Source: Phocaeicola vulgatus ATCC 8482 (GTDB taxonomy: Bacteria > Bacteroidota > Bacteroidia > Bacteroidales > Bacteroidaceae). Taken from it: 64,000 nt of DNA. A program made the translations under genes and the position numbers. The stretch spans positions 2,108,001 through 2,172,000 of the forward strand of contig NC_009614.1 of assembly GCF_000012825.1 (NCBI RefSeq), read 5' to 3'. This document shows, piece after piece, positions 43,504 through 52,445 of the stretch. A model generated the notes under the pieces. It saw only the letters and a program-made list of their open reading frames with translations. It did no database searches and was not told the origin of the DNA. Position 1 is the stretch's first letter; each line of letters starts with the position of its first letter.

Positions 43504-44391
43504 ATGAATCAAATCATCGTAGGAATGGGTGAGGCACTATGGGATGTGCTGCCCGAAGGAAAGAAAATTGGTGGTGCTCCGGCAAACTTCGCTTATCATG
43601 TGTCACAATTCGGTTTTGACAGCCGGGTGGTCAGTGCGATTGGCGATGACAAGCTGGGTAATGAGATACTTGAGAATTTTGATGGCAAGAACTTGAAGTA
43701 TCAGATAGAGAAAGTGCCTTATCCCACAGGAACCGTACAGGTGGAACTGGACCCTAATGGGGTACCTATGTATGATATAAAAGAAGGGGTGGCTTGGGAT
43801 AATATACCTTTTACACCTGCTTTGGAAGAGTTGGCAAAGAATACCCGTTCCGTATGCTTCGGCTCGTTGGCACAGCGTAGTGTGGTTTCAAGGGAAACAA
43901 TCAACCGTTTTCTGGATGTGATGCCCGAAGGAGAAGGACAATGTAAAATTTTCGATGTGAATTTGCGCCAAGGTTTCTATACGAAGGAGATTCTTTGCAA
44001 CTCGATGAAAAAATGTAATATTTTAAAGATTAATGACGAGGAGTTGGTCACAGTGAGCCGTATGTTCGGTTATCCCGGCATAGACTTGCAGGATAAATGC
44101 TGGATTCTGTTGGCGAAATATAATCTGAAGATGTTGATTTTAACGTGTGGTGTCAATGGCAGTTATGTCTTTACTCCGGGTGAGATTTCATTTGTAGAGA
44201 CTCCGAAGGTGGAGGTGGCCGATACGGTAGGTGCGGGCGATTCGTTCACGGCGACTTTTGTAGCTGCTATTTTGAAGGGAAAGCCGGTTGCCGAGGCGCA
44301 TAAACTGGCTGTTGAGGTTTCTGCATACGTATGTACGCAAAACGGGGCTATGCCTGAGTTGCCGGCTCGTTTAAAGAATGAGTTGATTTAA
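43504..44391 (+). CDS. fructokinase, PfkB family carbohydrate kinase
   Basis: A 295-residue ribokinase-fold enzyme with 'GGAPANFAYHVSQFGFDSRVVSAIGDD' at the start and the catalytic base in 'DTVGAGDSFTATF' near the C-terminus. It phosphorylates fructose to fructose 6-phosphate, fitting the GH32 product and the neighbouring porter. It is the last gene of the operon, followed by a strong terminator. Confidence 0.92.
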   Translation: MNQIIVGMGEALWDVLPEGKKIGGAPANFAYHVSQFGFDSRVVSAIGDDKLGNEILENFDGKNLKYQIEKVPYPTGTVQVELDPNGVPMYDIKEGVAWDNIPFTPALEELAKNTRSVCFGSLAQRSVVSRETINRFLDVMPEGEGQCKIFDVNLRQGFYTKEILCNSMKKCNILKINDEELVTVSRMFGYPGIDLQDKCWILLAKYNLKMLILTCGVNGSYVFTPGEISFVETPKVEVADTVGAGDSFTATFVAAILKGKPVAEAHKLAVEVSAYVCTQNGAMPELPARLKNELI

Positions 44392-44451
44392 ATTTTAATG
44401 GTTGCGGATACTCATTCAAATTGGATTGGAAATCATATTGTCTGAGGCTGT

Positions 44452-44512
44452 ATCGCGAAGAACCTGTAAATACAAAGTAGATGTAATCAGGTTCTTCGCG
44501 ATGTTCTTTTTT
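44452..44512 (+). terminator. strong terminator at the end of the sugar operon
   Basis: A 15-bp perfect stem (ATCGCGAAGAACCTG / CAGGTTCTTCGCGAT) with a 21-base loop, then a run of seven T nearby. Confidence 0.9.
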
Positions 44513-44530
44513 TACTTTCTCTTGCAGATG

Positions 44531-44562
44531 TTTGTTTTATTAGCGGTTACCTTTTATCTTTG
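44531..44562 (+). promoter_or_regulatory. promoter of the hybrid sensor (TTTG - 20 bp - TATCTTTG)
   Basis: A -33 box TTTG (44531-44534) and -7 box TATCTTTG (44555-44562) are 20 bases apart. The ATG at 44587 is 24 bases downstream. There is no copy of the sugar operon operator here. Confidence 0.7.
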
Positions 44563-44586
44563 TTATCTATAAATACCTTGAGGAAC

Positions 44587-47313
44587 ATGAAAAAACATCT
44601 TTTGTTTTTGATTTTATGCCTTATGGGAATTCTGACATCGTGCAGTCAGAAACATACGCGCTATTACATTGGTGTTTCACAATGTAGTGATGACGAATGG
44701 CGGCATAAAATGAATCATGAAATTGTACGTGAAGCCTTGTTTTATGATGGGGTGGAGGTGGAGATCCGTACCGCGAAAGATAATAGCCGGAATCAGATAG
44801 AAGATATCAACTATTTTATTGACAGGAAAGTTGATTTATTGATTGTCGCTCCGAATGAGGCGGCGGCTGTCACTCCTGTTGTGGAGAAGGCATACGGGCT
44901 GGGAATACCTGTTGTGGTAATTGACCGTAAGATTTTGTCGGACCGTTATACGGCTTTTGTGGGCGCTGATAATTGTGAGATTGGCAAAGATGTGGGACAA
45001 TATATTGTGAACCGTTTGGGTGGAAAAGGGAAGATTTTGGAGATAACGGGACTGGAAGGTTCCACTCCGGCTATGGAGCGTCATAGAGGATTGGCGGATG
45101 CCTTGAAGGCAGAGCCTGGAATAGAAATTACCGCCAGCGTGGACGGAGCCTGGCTGCAAAGTGTGGCTGGGGAGAAAATGGATTCCATACTTCAAGACAA
45201 TAAGGGTATAAATCTGGTTTTTGCCCAAAATGACCGCATGGCTGTCGGGGCTTATTTGTCGGCCAGACAGCGACAGTTGGAAAAGGAAATGTTGTTTGTC
45301 GGTATTGATGCGTTGCCTGGCAAGGGGTATGGAGTGGAGCAGGTACTGGAAGGGGTGTTGGATGCCACTTTTATTTACCCTACCGGAGGAGATAAAGTGA
45401 TGCAGGTGGCGATGGATATTTTGGAGAAGCGTCCGTATGAACGGGATACTAAGTTATCAACAGCCCTTGTTGATAAAACGAATGCCCGTGTCATGCAGTT
45501 GCAGACAGACCACATTGCCGAACAGGACGGAAAGATAGAACGGCTGAATAATCAGGTGGACGAATATTGGTCAAGATACTCTGCCCAGACCATGTTTCTG
45601 TATGCATGTCTGATTATCCTGTTACTGTTTGCTGCCTTATTGGCGATCATCGTCCGTGCGTATTGGACAAAGAACCGGATGAACATGGAGTTATCCCGTC
45701 AAAAGAAACAATTGGAGGAACAACGCGACCAACTGATCAGCCTCTCCAAGCAGTTGGAAGAGGCGACTCATGCCAAGCTGGTCTTCTTTACGAATGTTTC
45801 TCATGATTTCCGTACTCCGCTTACTTTGGTTGCCGATCCGGTGGAACAGCTTTTAGAGGATAAAGACTTGACCTCTAAGCAACGATCCTTATTGAAAGTG
45901 GTACATAAAAATGTGAATATTCTGTTGAGGCTGGTCAACCAGATTCTTGATTTCCGTAAGTATGAAAATGGTAAACTGGAGTTGGTGAGAACCAATATGG
46001 ACCTGCGTGCGCAATTACAGGAATGGAGCCATGCATTTCAAACATTGGCTTTGAGAAAGCATATCCATTTTGTTCTGGACGTGAACGATGACCGGACAGA
46101 CTGTCTGATGGCGTTGGATGCCGAAAAGATGGAACGTGTCTATTTTAATTTATTGTCCAATGCGTTTAAGTTTACCCCGGAGAATGGAACTATCACTGTC
46201 ACACTTTCTACTTTAATAAAGGAGGAAAATAGAAGATATGTCCGTCTGGTAGTTGCTGATACCGGTTCGGGAATCTCTGTCCGGCACATCCGGCATATTT
46301 TCGACCGCTTTTATCAGATGGATGTGAACCATGCAGGCTCAGGTATTGGTCTTGCTTTGGCAAAGGCTTTTGTCGAGTTGCACGGCGGGGTGATAACGGT
46401 GGACAGTGTGGAAGGAAAAGGAACAGTGTTTACGGTGGATATTCCTATGGAGATAGTGGAGGGGCAGTCTGTAGATCGGATACAGGAACCGCACACTACA
46501 CAGCCGACGGTGGTGGAGGAATTGGAGGAGACGGAAACAGAAGAAAGGCTTCCGGATGAGAATAAGGAATGCATCTTGATAATTGACGATAATGCGGATG
46601 TACGTGGCTATGTGAAATCATTATTGAAAGAGGAATATACGGTGATAGAGGCTGCCGACGGACATGCCGGATTAAAGAAAGCTATGAAATATGTGCCTGA
46701 TGCCATTATCTGTGATGTGATGATGCCGGTGATGGACGGATTGGAATGTTGCAGGAAGCTGAAAATGGAATTACAGACTTCTCATATTCCGGTGATGTTG
46801 CTTACTGCCTGTTCTTTGGATGAACAGCGGATACAGGGGTTTGAATGTGGAGCGGATTCTTATATTTCCAAACCTTTTAATTCCAAATTGTTACTGGTGC
46901 GTCTTCGGAATCTGATTGATAACCATAAGCGGTTGAAACAGTTTTTCGGAGATAAGATTACTTTGTCTAAAGAGTCTGTAAGCGAGGTGGATAAAGGATT
47001 TGTGGAGCGCTTCAGAGAGCTGATAGAAGCAAATTTGACAGATTCTGAGTTAAGTGTGGAAGAATTAGGCAGTAAGATGGGATTAAGCAGGGTGCAGCTT
47101 TATCGTAAGATTAAGGCACTTACCAATTATTCTCCCAATGAACTGGTGCGTATTGCCAGATTAAAGAAAGCTGCTTCTTTGTTGGCTTCTTCTGAGAAAA
47201 CCATATCCGAGATAACGTATGAGGTAGGTTTTACATCTCCTTCTTATTTTACCAAGTGTTACAAGGAATATTTCGGAGAAAGTCCTACGGATTTCTTGAA
47301 ACGCAGAGGATAA
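44587..47313 (+). CDS. hybrid two-component system sensor/regulator with periplasmic sugar-binding domain
   Basis: A 908-residue one-protein signalling system. A lipoprotein-like signal ('FLILCLMGILTSCSQ') is followed by a LacI/RbsB-type periplasmic binding domain (residues about 25-310, 'YYIGVSQCSDDEWRHKM', 'IVIDRKI', 'GKDVGQYIVNRLGG'). Then come a membrane helix (336-360), HisKA with H406 ('HDFRTPLTLV'), HATPase, a receiver domain with D710 ('CDVMMPVMDG'), and a C-terminal AraC helix-turn-helix pair. In B. thetaiotaomicron the related BT1754 binds fructose directly. It probably senses monomeric fructose and activates the adjacent GH32 operon. Confidence 0.9.
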   Translation: MKKHLLFLILCLMGILTSCSQKHTRYYIGVSQCSDDEWRHKMNHEIVREALFYDGVEVEIRTAKDNSRNQIEDINYFIDRKVDLLIVAPNEAAAVTPVVEKAYGLGIPVVVIDRKILSDRYTAFVGADNCEIGKDVGQYIVNRLGGKGKILEITGLEGSTPAMERHRGLADALKAEPGIEITASVDGAWLQSVAGEKMDSILQDNKGINLVFAQNDRMAVGAYLSARQRQLEKEMLFVGIDALPGKGYGVEQVLEGVLDATFIYPTGGDKVMQVAMDILEKRPYERDTKLSTALVDKTNARVMQLQTDHIAEQDGKIERLNNQVDEYWSRYSAQTMFLYACLIILLLFAALLAIIVRAYWTKNRMNMELSRQKKQLEEQRDQLISLSKQLEEATHAKLVFFTNVSHDFRTPLTLVADPVEQLLEDKDLTSKQRSLLKVVHKNVNILLRLVNQILDFRKYENGKLELVRTNMDLRAQLQEWSHAFQTLALRKHIHFVLDVNDDRTDCLMALDAEKMERVYFNLLSNAFKFTPENGTITVTLSTLIKEENRRYVRLVVADTGSGISVRHIRHIFDRFYQMDVNHAGSGIGLALAKAFVELHGGVITVDSVEGKGTVFTVDIPMEIVEGQSVDRIQEPHTTQPTVVEELEETETEERLPDENKECILIIDDNADVRGYVKSLLKEEYTVIEAADGHAGLKKAMKYVPDAIICDVMMPVMDGLECCRKLKMELQTSHIPVMLLTACSLDEQRIQGFECGADSYISKPFNSKLLLVRLRNLIDNHKRLKQFFGDKITLSKESVSEVDKGFVERFRELIEANLTDSELSVEELGSKMGLSRVQLYRKIKALTNYSPNELVRIARLKKAASLLASSEKTISEITYEVGFTSPSYFTKCYKEYFGESPTDFLKRRG

Positions 47314-47355
47314 TTGTGGGGGCGGACACGCAGCTCCGCCCCTACAAGGAATACT

Positions 47356-47784
47356 TTAAATCAGTGTTGATAAATCTTTTTCGGCTACAAAAGAGAGATT
47401 ATTAAGAATAATCACTTCCCTTGCTCTGTCCGGATTGTCTGTCCGGAAAATCAAGATGCCTTTATTTCCTAACAGGAAGGAATACAGATAAGTAATGCCT
47501 ATTTGGGCTTCACTGAAAATGGTGATGGCGTCTGCCGCCCGCCCCGGCTGATTGTCTAGTGTGATGGCGAACACATCGGAGAGTGCCACGGAGATTCCTG
47601 CCTCTTTCAGCGTCTCGTATGCGCGTTTGGGTTCCGAGCAGATGATACGGTAAATACCATACTCTACTGTATCGGCAATGGTAGAGGCAATCAACTGTAT
47701 GCCTGCTTCTTTCAATAAGTTCAATACTTTCTGTAGTGTCCCCGATTTGTTTTCGATGAAGACGGATAATTGTTGTATAGTCAT
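47356..47784 (-). CDS. tandem ACT domain amino-acid binding protein
   Basis: A 142-residue protein made of two ACT domains ('QQLSVFIENKSGTLQKVLNLLKEAGIQLIASTIAD' and 'VFAITLDNQPGRAADAITIFSEAQIGITYLYSF'). ACT pairs bind amino acids and regulate partner enzymes. It lies 11 bases downstream of phenylacetate-CoA ligase, a fixed pairing in Bacteroidetes, so it may sense phenylalanine-like compounds. It has no catalytic domain of its own. Confidence 0.85.
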   Translation of the reverse strand: MTIQQLSVFIENKSGTLQKVLNLLKEAGIQLIASTIADTVEYGIYRIICSEPKRAYETLKEAGISVALSDVFAITLDNQPGRAADAITIFSEAQIGITYLYSFLLGNKGILIFRTDNPDRAREVIILNNLSFVAEKDLSTLI

Positions 47785-47795
47785 AAACTTATTTT

Positions 47796-49094
47796 TTAAA
47801 AGGTTTTACGTAAGTCTTTCACACGGACTGCTTTACCTTCCGATTTAGGCAGTGCTCCTTTGGGTACCAGTTTCACACGTGGGGTAACCAATATCTCATC
47901 TTTCAGTTGGCGGGTAATTTCCCGGGTCAATGCTTGCAGGCGTCCATAGTCATCGGTGAACAGTTGGCTCAATTCCACTTCTACAGTCATTTCGTCATTA
48001 GATTCGGCGGTTTCGAGTGTGATCAGATAGTCACTGCCCAATTCTTTGAATTGCAATAAAATCGTTTCAATCTGAATGGGGAAGATATTGACCCCTTTCA
48101 GGATAATCATATCGTCGCTGCGCCCTTTCATTCTGTCCAGACGTTTGTGATGGCGGCCGCAGGGGCATTCCCCCGGCAGAATGCGGGTCAGATCACGGGT
48201 ACGGTATCTCAATAACGGCATCGCCTCGCGGTTGATGGTGGTCAGTACCAGTTCGCCCACTTCACCCTCGGGCACAGGTTCCAATGTGTCGGGGTCGATG
48301 ATTTCTACGATATAATAGTCTTCCCATATATGCAATCCGTTTTGTTCCTGGCATTCAAAAGCCACACCGGGACCGCACATTTCGGACATGCCGAAAGAGT
48401 TGTAGGCTTTTACACCCAGCATATCTTCGATGCGGCGGCGTTGTTCTTCGGAATGAGGTTCCGCTCCTATGATCAATGTTCTCAATTTGGTGTCACGACG
48501 CGGATCAATCCCCATTTCCTGCATTATCTCGTACATACGGGCTGCGTAACTGGGAATGGCGTGCAAGGCGGTGGTTCCGAAATCGGAGATGAATTTCAAC
48601 TGGCGTTTGGTGTTTCCGGCAGCGGCAGGTACAGTCAGCATTCCCAGCCTTTCAGCACCATATTGAAAGCCCAGCCCGCCGGTGAACATTCCATAGCCGG
48701 AAGAGTTCTGGAAAATATCTCCCGGACGTAATCCTACCATATAAAGACAACGGGCCACTGCATTAGCCCATTCGTCAAGGTCTTTTTGGGTATGCAGAAT
48801 GACAGTGGGATTTCCGGTTGTTCCACTGGATGAGTGAAGGCGGACTGTTTTTTCCAAAGGTACGGACGCCAGTCCGAAAGGATAAGTGTCACGTAGATCT
48901 TGTTTGGTGGTAAACGGGATTTTCTGTAAATCATCCAATGAACGGATATCTTCCGGACTCAGATGATTTTCGGCAAACCGTTGTTTATAGAAAGGGGAAT
49001 TCATGCAATGGCGGACAGTCTTTTGCAGTCGTTCCAATTGTAGTTTCTCAATTTCGGGTCGTGTCAGGGTCTCTAACTCTTTGTGTAAATACAT
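47796..49094 (-). CDS. paaK: phenylacetate-CoA ligase
   Basis: A 432-residue AMP-binding enzyme that activates phenylacetate (or a related aryl acid) to its CoA thioester. P-loop 'HSSSGTTGNPTVI', 'NSFGMSEMCGPGVAFEC', 'YRTRDLTRIL' and 'RMKGRSDDMIILKGVNIFPIQIE' are typical of PaaK, and a C-terminal lid follows. In Bacteroides it is thought to act with the indolepyruvate/phenylpyruvate ferredoxin oxidoreductase in aromatic amino-acid metabolism; no such genes are in this window. It is read with the ACT gene from the -7 box at 49127-49134. Confidence 0.93.
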   Translation of the reverse strand: MYLHKELETLTRPEIEKLQLERLQKTVRHCMNSPFYKQRFAENHLSPEDIRSLDDLQKIPFTTKQDLRDTYPFGLASVPLEKTVRLHSSSGTTGNPTVILHTQKDLDEWANAVARCLYMVGLRPGDIFQNSSGYGMFTGGLGFQYGAERLGMLTVPAAAGNTKRQLKFISDFGTTALHAIPSYAARMYEIMQEMGIDPRRDTKLRTLIIGAEPHSEEQRRRIEDMLGVKAYNSFGMSEMCGPGVAFECQEQNGLHIWEDYYIVEIIDPDTLEPVPEGEVGELVLTTINREAMPLLRYRTRDLTRILPGECPCGRHHKRLDRMKGRSDDMIILKGVNIFPIQIETILLQFKELGSDYLITLETAESNDEMTVEVELSQLFTDDYGRLQALTREITRQLKDEILVTPRVKLVPKGALPKSEGKAVRVKDLRKTF

Positions 49095-49126
49095 AGCATT
49101 TCCTGTTTAGTTGGTTATCAGTCCGA

Positions 49127-49134
49127 CAAAAATA
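49127..49134 (-). promoter_or_regulatory. -7 box (TATTTTTG) of paaK-ACT
   Basis: It matches TAnnTTTG on the minus strand, 33 bases before the paaK start. Confidence 0.6.
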
Positions 49135-49176
49135 GAAAAAAATATAATGCGGTTGGGAATAAGCTGACAAAATATG

Positions 49177-49184
49177 TATCTTTG
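49177..49184 (+). promoter_or_regulatory. -7 box (TATCTTTG) of the DUF3256 gene
   Basis: It matches TAnnTTTG, 24 bases before the ATG at 49208. Confidence 0.6.
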
Positions 49185-49207
49185 GAGGATTTTAATTTGA
49201 AAATGTG

Positions 49208-49855
49208 ATGAAAAAGACATTGTTTGTAATAGGTATGCTGTTATGTGGGCTTTCATTGTACGCTCAGGATATGAAAACTCTTTTTATTGCCATGCCCGAT
49301 TCGGTGGCTCCTTTATTGACAAAGGTAAATCGTGAGGATTGTGTGGATTTTCTGGCAAGCAATATGAAAGCGGAAGTGAAAAATCGTTTTGGCAAAGTAT
49401 CTGAACTGAAAAGACTGACGGATGATTATTTGTTTCTGCAAACCACCGGAAGTAGTTCTATGGAAATTAAACTGTTACCCTTGAATGATTCTGTAAAGGT
49501 GATTTGTGTAGTGAATACTGTTTGCGGTCCGGCTTGTGATAGTGAAGTTCGTTTTTATAATACGGACTGGCAGCAACTGGCGAAGGAGGATTTTATTCAG
49601 CTTCCCTCCGTCGGGGCTTTTTATCTGCCGGTGGATACGCTGACCGATGAGGCTTATGCCGCGATTAGAGAGAAGGCGGATATGGAGTTGGTGAAAGCCA
49701 CTTTATCAGAAGACAAACCTATTATTTCTTTTACTTATACTACTCCGGATTATCTGGCAAAGACGGAACGGGAAAAATTGGTTGTATACATCAGGAAAGA
49801 ACCTGTAGTGTATGAATGGAAGGGGGGAAAGTATAATGATGTATCTTTGAAATAA
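49208..49855 (+). CDS. DUF3256 family exported protein
   Basis: A 215-residue protein with a signal peptide ('TLFVIGMLLCGLSLYAQD'), then 'MKTLFIAMPDSVAPLLTKVNREDCVDFL' and 'VKVICVVNTVCGPACDSEVRFYNTDWQQL'. It is the Bacteroidetes-only DUF3256 family of small periplasmic or surface proteins, of unknown function. I use ATG 49208 rather than GTG 49205. A strong terminator shared with rpmE follows. Confidence 0.8.
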   Translation: MKKTLFVIGMLLCGLSLYAQDMKTLFIAMPDSVAPLLTKVNREDCVDFLASNMKAEVKNRFGKVSELKRLTDDYLFLQTTGSSSMEIKLLPLNDSVKVICVVNTVCGPACDSEVRFYNTDWQQLAKEDFIQLPSVGAFYLPVDTLTDEAYAAIREKADMELVKATLSEDKPIISFTYTTPDYLAKTEREKLVVYIRKEPVVYEWKGGKYNDVSLK

Positions 49856-49877
49856 AGGTGGATATGTATGATAAAAT

Positions 49878-49911
49878 AAAAGGCTGCAAACTTATCGGGT
49901 TGCAGCCTTTT
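49878..49911. terminator. bidirectional terminator between the DUF3256 gene and rpmE2
   Basis: A 12-bp stem (AAAAGGCTGCAA / TTGCAGCCTTTT) with a ten-base loop; A- and T-runs on the two sides let it work for both convergent genes. Confidence 0.85.
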
Positions 49912-49939
49912 ATTTTGGAACTTATGTATAAGTTACAAA

Positions 49940-50194
49940 TTACTTTTTCATACGGTTGCCGTAGCGGCTCATGAACTTGTCTACACGACCAGCTGTATCT
50001 ACTAATTTGGATTTACCAGTGTAGAACGGGTGTGATGTATTAGAAATTTCCAGTTTTACCAACGGATAAGTTTCACCTTCGAATTCGATGGTTTCTTTTG
50101 TGCTACAAGTTGAACGTGACAAAAATACATCACCGTTTGACATGTCTTTGAATACTACGGGACGATAGTTTTCAGGATGAATACCTTTTTTCAT
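49940..50194 (-). CDS. rpmE2: 50S ribosomal protein L31, type B
   Basis: An 84-residue L31 ('[34 protein letters not shown]', '[29 protein letters not shown]'). It lacks the CxxC zinc pairs of type A, so it is the zinc-independent form. A 5' hairpin overlaps the expected transcript start at 50259-50273. Confidence 0.95.
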   Translation of the reverse strand: MKKGIHPENYRPVVFKDMSNGDVFLSRSTCSTKETIEFEGETYPLVKLEISNTSHPFYTGKSKLVDTAGRVDKFMSRYGNRMKK

Positions 50195-50258
50195 TTCTGT
50201 ATATTATTTTATTGTTATTATTTTTTTTACTTGTCTGGTAAACAATATTGGGTGTAAT

Positions 50259-50282
50259 GGTCCATTTTGGACCGCAAAGATA
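50259..50282 (-). promoter_or_regulatory. rpmE2 promoter (-7 TATCTTTG) with a GGTCC palindrome at the start site
   Basis: The -7 box is at 50275-50282 on the minus strand. Directly after it GGTCC-AAAAT-GGACC (50259-50273) forms a hairpin across the expected transcription start, either an operator or a 5' RNA stem. The leader is about 75 bases and otherwise A-rich. Confidence 0.5.
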
Positions 50283-50476
50283 CTGCTTTTCTTTGAAATA
50301 GAAAAAACTTCGGGCTGTTTTTTCTTCTAAAAGCCTTATTTTCTTCTTTTATAGTATTGTAAGGTAGACATTACAATATAATCAGTTTGTATGTTTTAGT
50401 GAAGAAAATAGTTAATAAAATCATTTTTTATGAGATATTTTTGGTGTGAACTTGCCATAGTTAGCGCATTTATGAT

Positions 50477-50484
50477 TACTTTTG
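50477..50484 (+). promoter_or_regulatory. -7 box (TACTTTTG) of the aldolase gene
   Basis: It matches TAnnTTTG, 41 bases before the ATG at 50526. A CTTG at 50451-50454 is 22 bases upstream, a slightly long -33 spacing. The rest of the 330-bp gap to rpmE2 is AT-rich and empty. Confidence 0.6.
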
Positions 50485-50525
50485 CAGTGGAATTTAATTC
50501 ACTAACAATTATAAATATTAGAACA

Positions 50526-51530
50526 ATGGTTAATTACAAAGATTTAGGTCTGGTAAACACTAGAGATATGTTTGCTAAGGCTATCAAAGGTGGATATGCA
50601 ATTCCTGCATTCAACTTCAACAATATGGAACAGATGCAGGCTATCATCAAAGCTGCAGTAGAAACAAAATCTCCGGTTATTTTGCAGGTTTCAAAAGGTG
50701 CTCGTCAGTATGCTAACGCTACTTTGTTGCGTTACATGGCTCAGGGTGCTGTAGAATATGCAAAAGAATTAGGTTGTGCAAAACCTGAAATCGTTCTTCA
50801 CCTTGACCACGGAGATACTTTCGAAACTTGCAAGAGCTGTATCGACTCAGGTTTCTCTTCTGTAATGATCGACGGTTCTCACCTGCCTTACGAAGAAAAC
50901 GTAGCTTTGACTAAGAAGGTGGTTGACTACGCTCATCAGTTTGATGTAACTGTAGAAGGTGAATTGGGTGTATTGGCCGGTGTGGAAGATGAAGTTTCTT
51001 CTGATCATCATACTTATACTGACCCTGAAGAAGTAATTGATTTTGCTACTCGTACAGGTTGTGACTCATTGGCTATCTCTATCGGTACTTCTCACGGTGC
51101 ATACAAATTTACTCCGGAACAGTGCCACATTGATCCTGCTACAGGTCGTATGGTTCCTCCTCCTTTGGCATTCGAAGTATTGGATGCTGTAATGGAAAAA
51201 CTTCCGGGATTCCCCATCGTTCTTCATGGTTCTTCATCAGTTCCTCAGGAAGAAGTTGAAACAATCAACAAGTATGGTGGTGCATTGAAGGCTGCTATCG
51301 GTATCCCTGAAGAAGAATTGCGCAAGGCTGCCAAGTCTGCTGTTTGCAAAATCAACATTGACTCAGACTCTCGTTTGGCTATGACTGCTGCTATCCGTCA
51401 GACTTTTGCTGAAAAACCGGCAGAATTCGACCCGCGTAAGTACTTAGGTCCGGCTCGTGACAATATGGAAAAACTGTACAAGCACAAAATTATTAACGTG
51501 CTGGGTTCAGACAATAAATTGGCTGAATAA
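50526..51530 (+). CDS. fba: class II fructose-bisphosphate aldolase
   Basis: A 334-residue zinc aldolase that splits fructose 1,6-bisphosphate in glycolysis. 'LHLDHGDTFETCKSCIDSGFSSVMIDGSHLPYEENV', 'EGELGVLAGVEDEVSS' and 'SIGTSHGAYKF' carry metal and substrate residues; 'GSSSVPQEEV' marks the phosphate site. The start ATG 50526 follows the promoter. It is codon-biased like a highly expressed gene and ends at a good terminator. Confidence 0.96.
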   Translation: MVNYKDLGLVNTRDMFAKAIKGGYAIPAFNFNNMEQMQAIIKAAVETKSPVILQVSKGARQYANATLLRYMAQGAVEYAKELGCAKPEIVLHLDHGDTFETCKSCIDSGFSSVMIDGSHLPYEENVALTKKVVDYAHQFDVTVEGELGVLAGVEDEVSSDHHTYTDPEEVIDFATRTGCDSLAISIGTSHGAYKFTPEQCHIDPATGRMVPPPLAFEVLDAVMEKLPGFPIVLHGSSSVPQEEVETINKYGGALKAAIGIPEEELRKAAKSAVCKINIDSDSRLAMTAAIRQTFAEKPAEFDPRKYLGPARDNMEKLYKHKIINVLGSDNKLAE

Positions 51531-51552
51531 TTGATTCATCCTATATAAACAG

Positions 51553-51589
51553 AAAAAAGCTGCTTTCTTTATCGGAGGCAGCTTTTTTT
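51553..51589. terminator. terminator between fba and the AraC gene
   Basis: AAAAAGCTGC (51554-51563) pairs with GCAGCTTTTT (from 51578), followed by a T-run; the opposite strand has a T-run too. Confidence 0.85.
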
Positions 51590-51592
51590 GTT

Positions 51593-52426
51593 TTAAGACC
51601 GGTTTCGGTATTGAAGAGGGGACTTGCCTGTATGTTTCTTGAAATAGCGGCCAAAAAAAGATTGGTCAGGGAAAGATAATCGGTTGGAGATCTCTTGAAT
51701 ACTTAGAGATGTGGATTGTAGTAATGCTTTAATCTCAAGAATTACATGTCGGTCAATAATGCTTTTGGCTGTGTTGCCGGATACGTTTTGTACGATTGTG
51801 GAAAGGTAACGGGGAGTGATGAATAGTTCGGCTGCATAGAAAGATACCTCACGTTGGGTGGTGCAATGTTTATGAATTAATTGGATGAAACGTTTGAATA
51901 TCTCTTCCTGGCGATTTATTCCTTCGGTCTTTTTTTGCAGGAACAGGTGTTGGGTCTTGTCATAGAAGTCCAGAATGAAGTTTTGAATGAAATTTTTGAA
52001 GATCTGAATGCGGAAACTATTATCCCTGTCTTCATAAAGATCTTTCATGACCAAGCTGAGTCCGATGAATGGTTTTACACGTTCTTCAGGGATGACAATG
52101 CATGGATGCTCTTTTAGAAAGTGAAAGAAGGAGGGATCCAGACGTGAGGTGATCTCCCTGAAAAGGGTGTCGGAAAAAACAATATAGGAAACGGTAAAAT
52201 CATGGCTGGCGCAGGTGCAATTGAAGATACTGCCGGGGAGAAGCAGAAGTTGGGTGTTCTCCGTCACTTCGTATGCCTGCAAATCAATTTCTATGTGGGC
52301 TTTTCCGCTACGGCAATGAAAAATAGATGCGTCTGCTAACTTCATGATCTGATTGGAGCATATATCTATATTTTCTTCTATTCCGGTGATAAACGGTTCA
52401 TTCTCTGGTAAACTCAATATTTCCAT
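51593..52426 (-). CDS. AraC family transcriptional regulator
   Basis: A 277-residue protein with a cupin-like N-terminal sensor and a C-terminal pair of helix-turn-helix motifs (residues about 185-275: 'REVSFYAAELFITPRYLSTIVQNVSGNTAKSII', 'SIQEISNRLSFPDQSFFGRYFKKHTGKSPLQYR'). It is divergent from the RND efflux operon, so it probably regulates it; the inducer is unknown. Confidence 0.9.
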   Translation of the reverse strand: MEILSLPENEPFITGIEENIDICSNQIMKLADASIFHCRSGKAHIEIDLQAYEVTENTQLLLLPGSIFNCTCASHDFTVSYIVFSDTLFREITSRLDPSFFHFLKEHPCIVIPEERVKPFIGLSLVMKDLYEDRDNSFRIQIFKNFIQNFILDFYDKTQHLFLQKKTEGINRQEEIFKRFIQLIHKHCTTQREVSFYAAELFITPRYLSTIVQNVSGNTAKSIIDRHVILEIKALLQSTSLSIQEISNRLSFPDQSFFGRYFKKHTGKSPLQYRNRS

Positions 52427-52445
52427 ATTTATTCTTGTTTTGATG

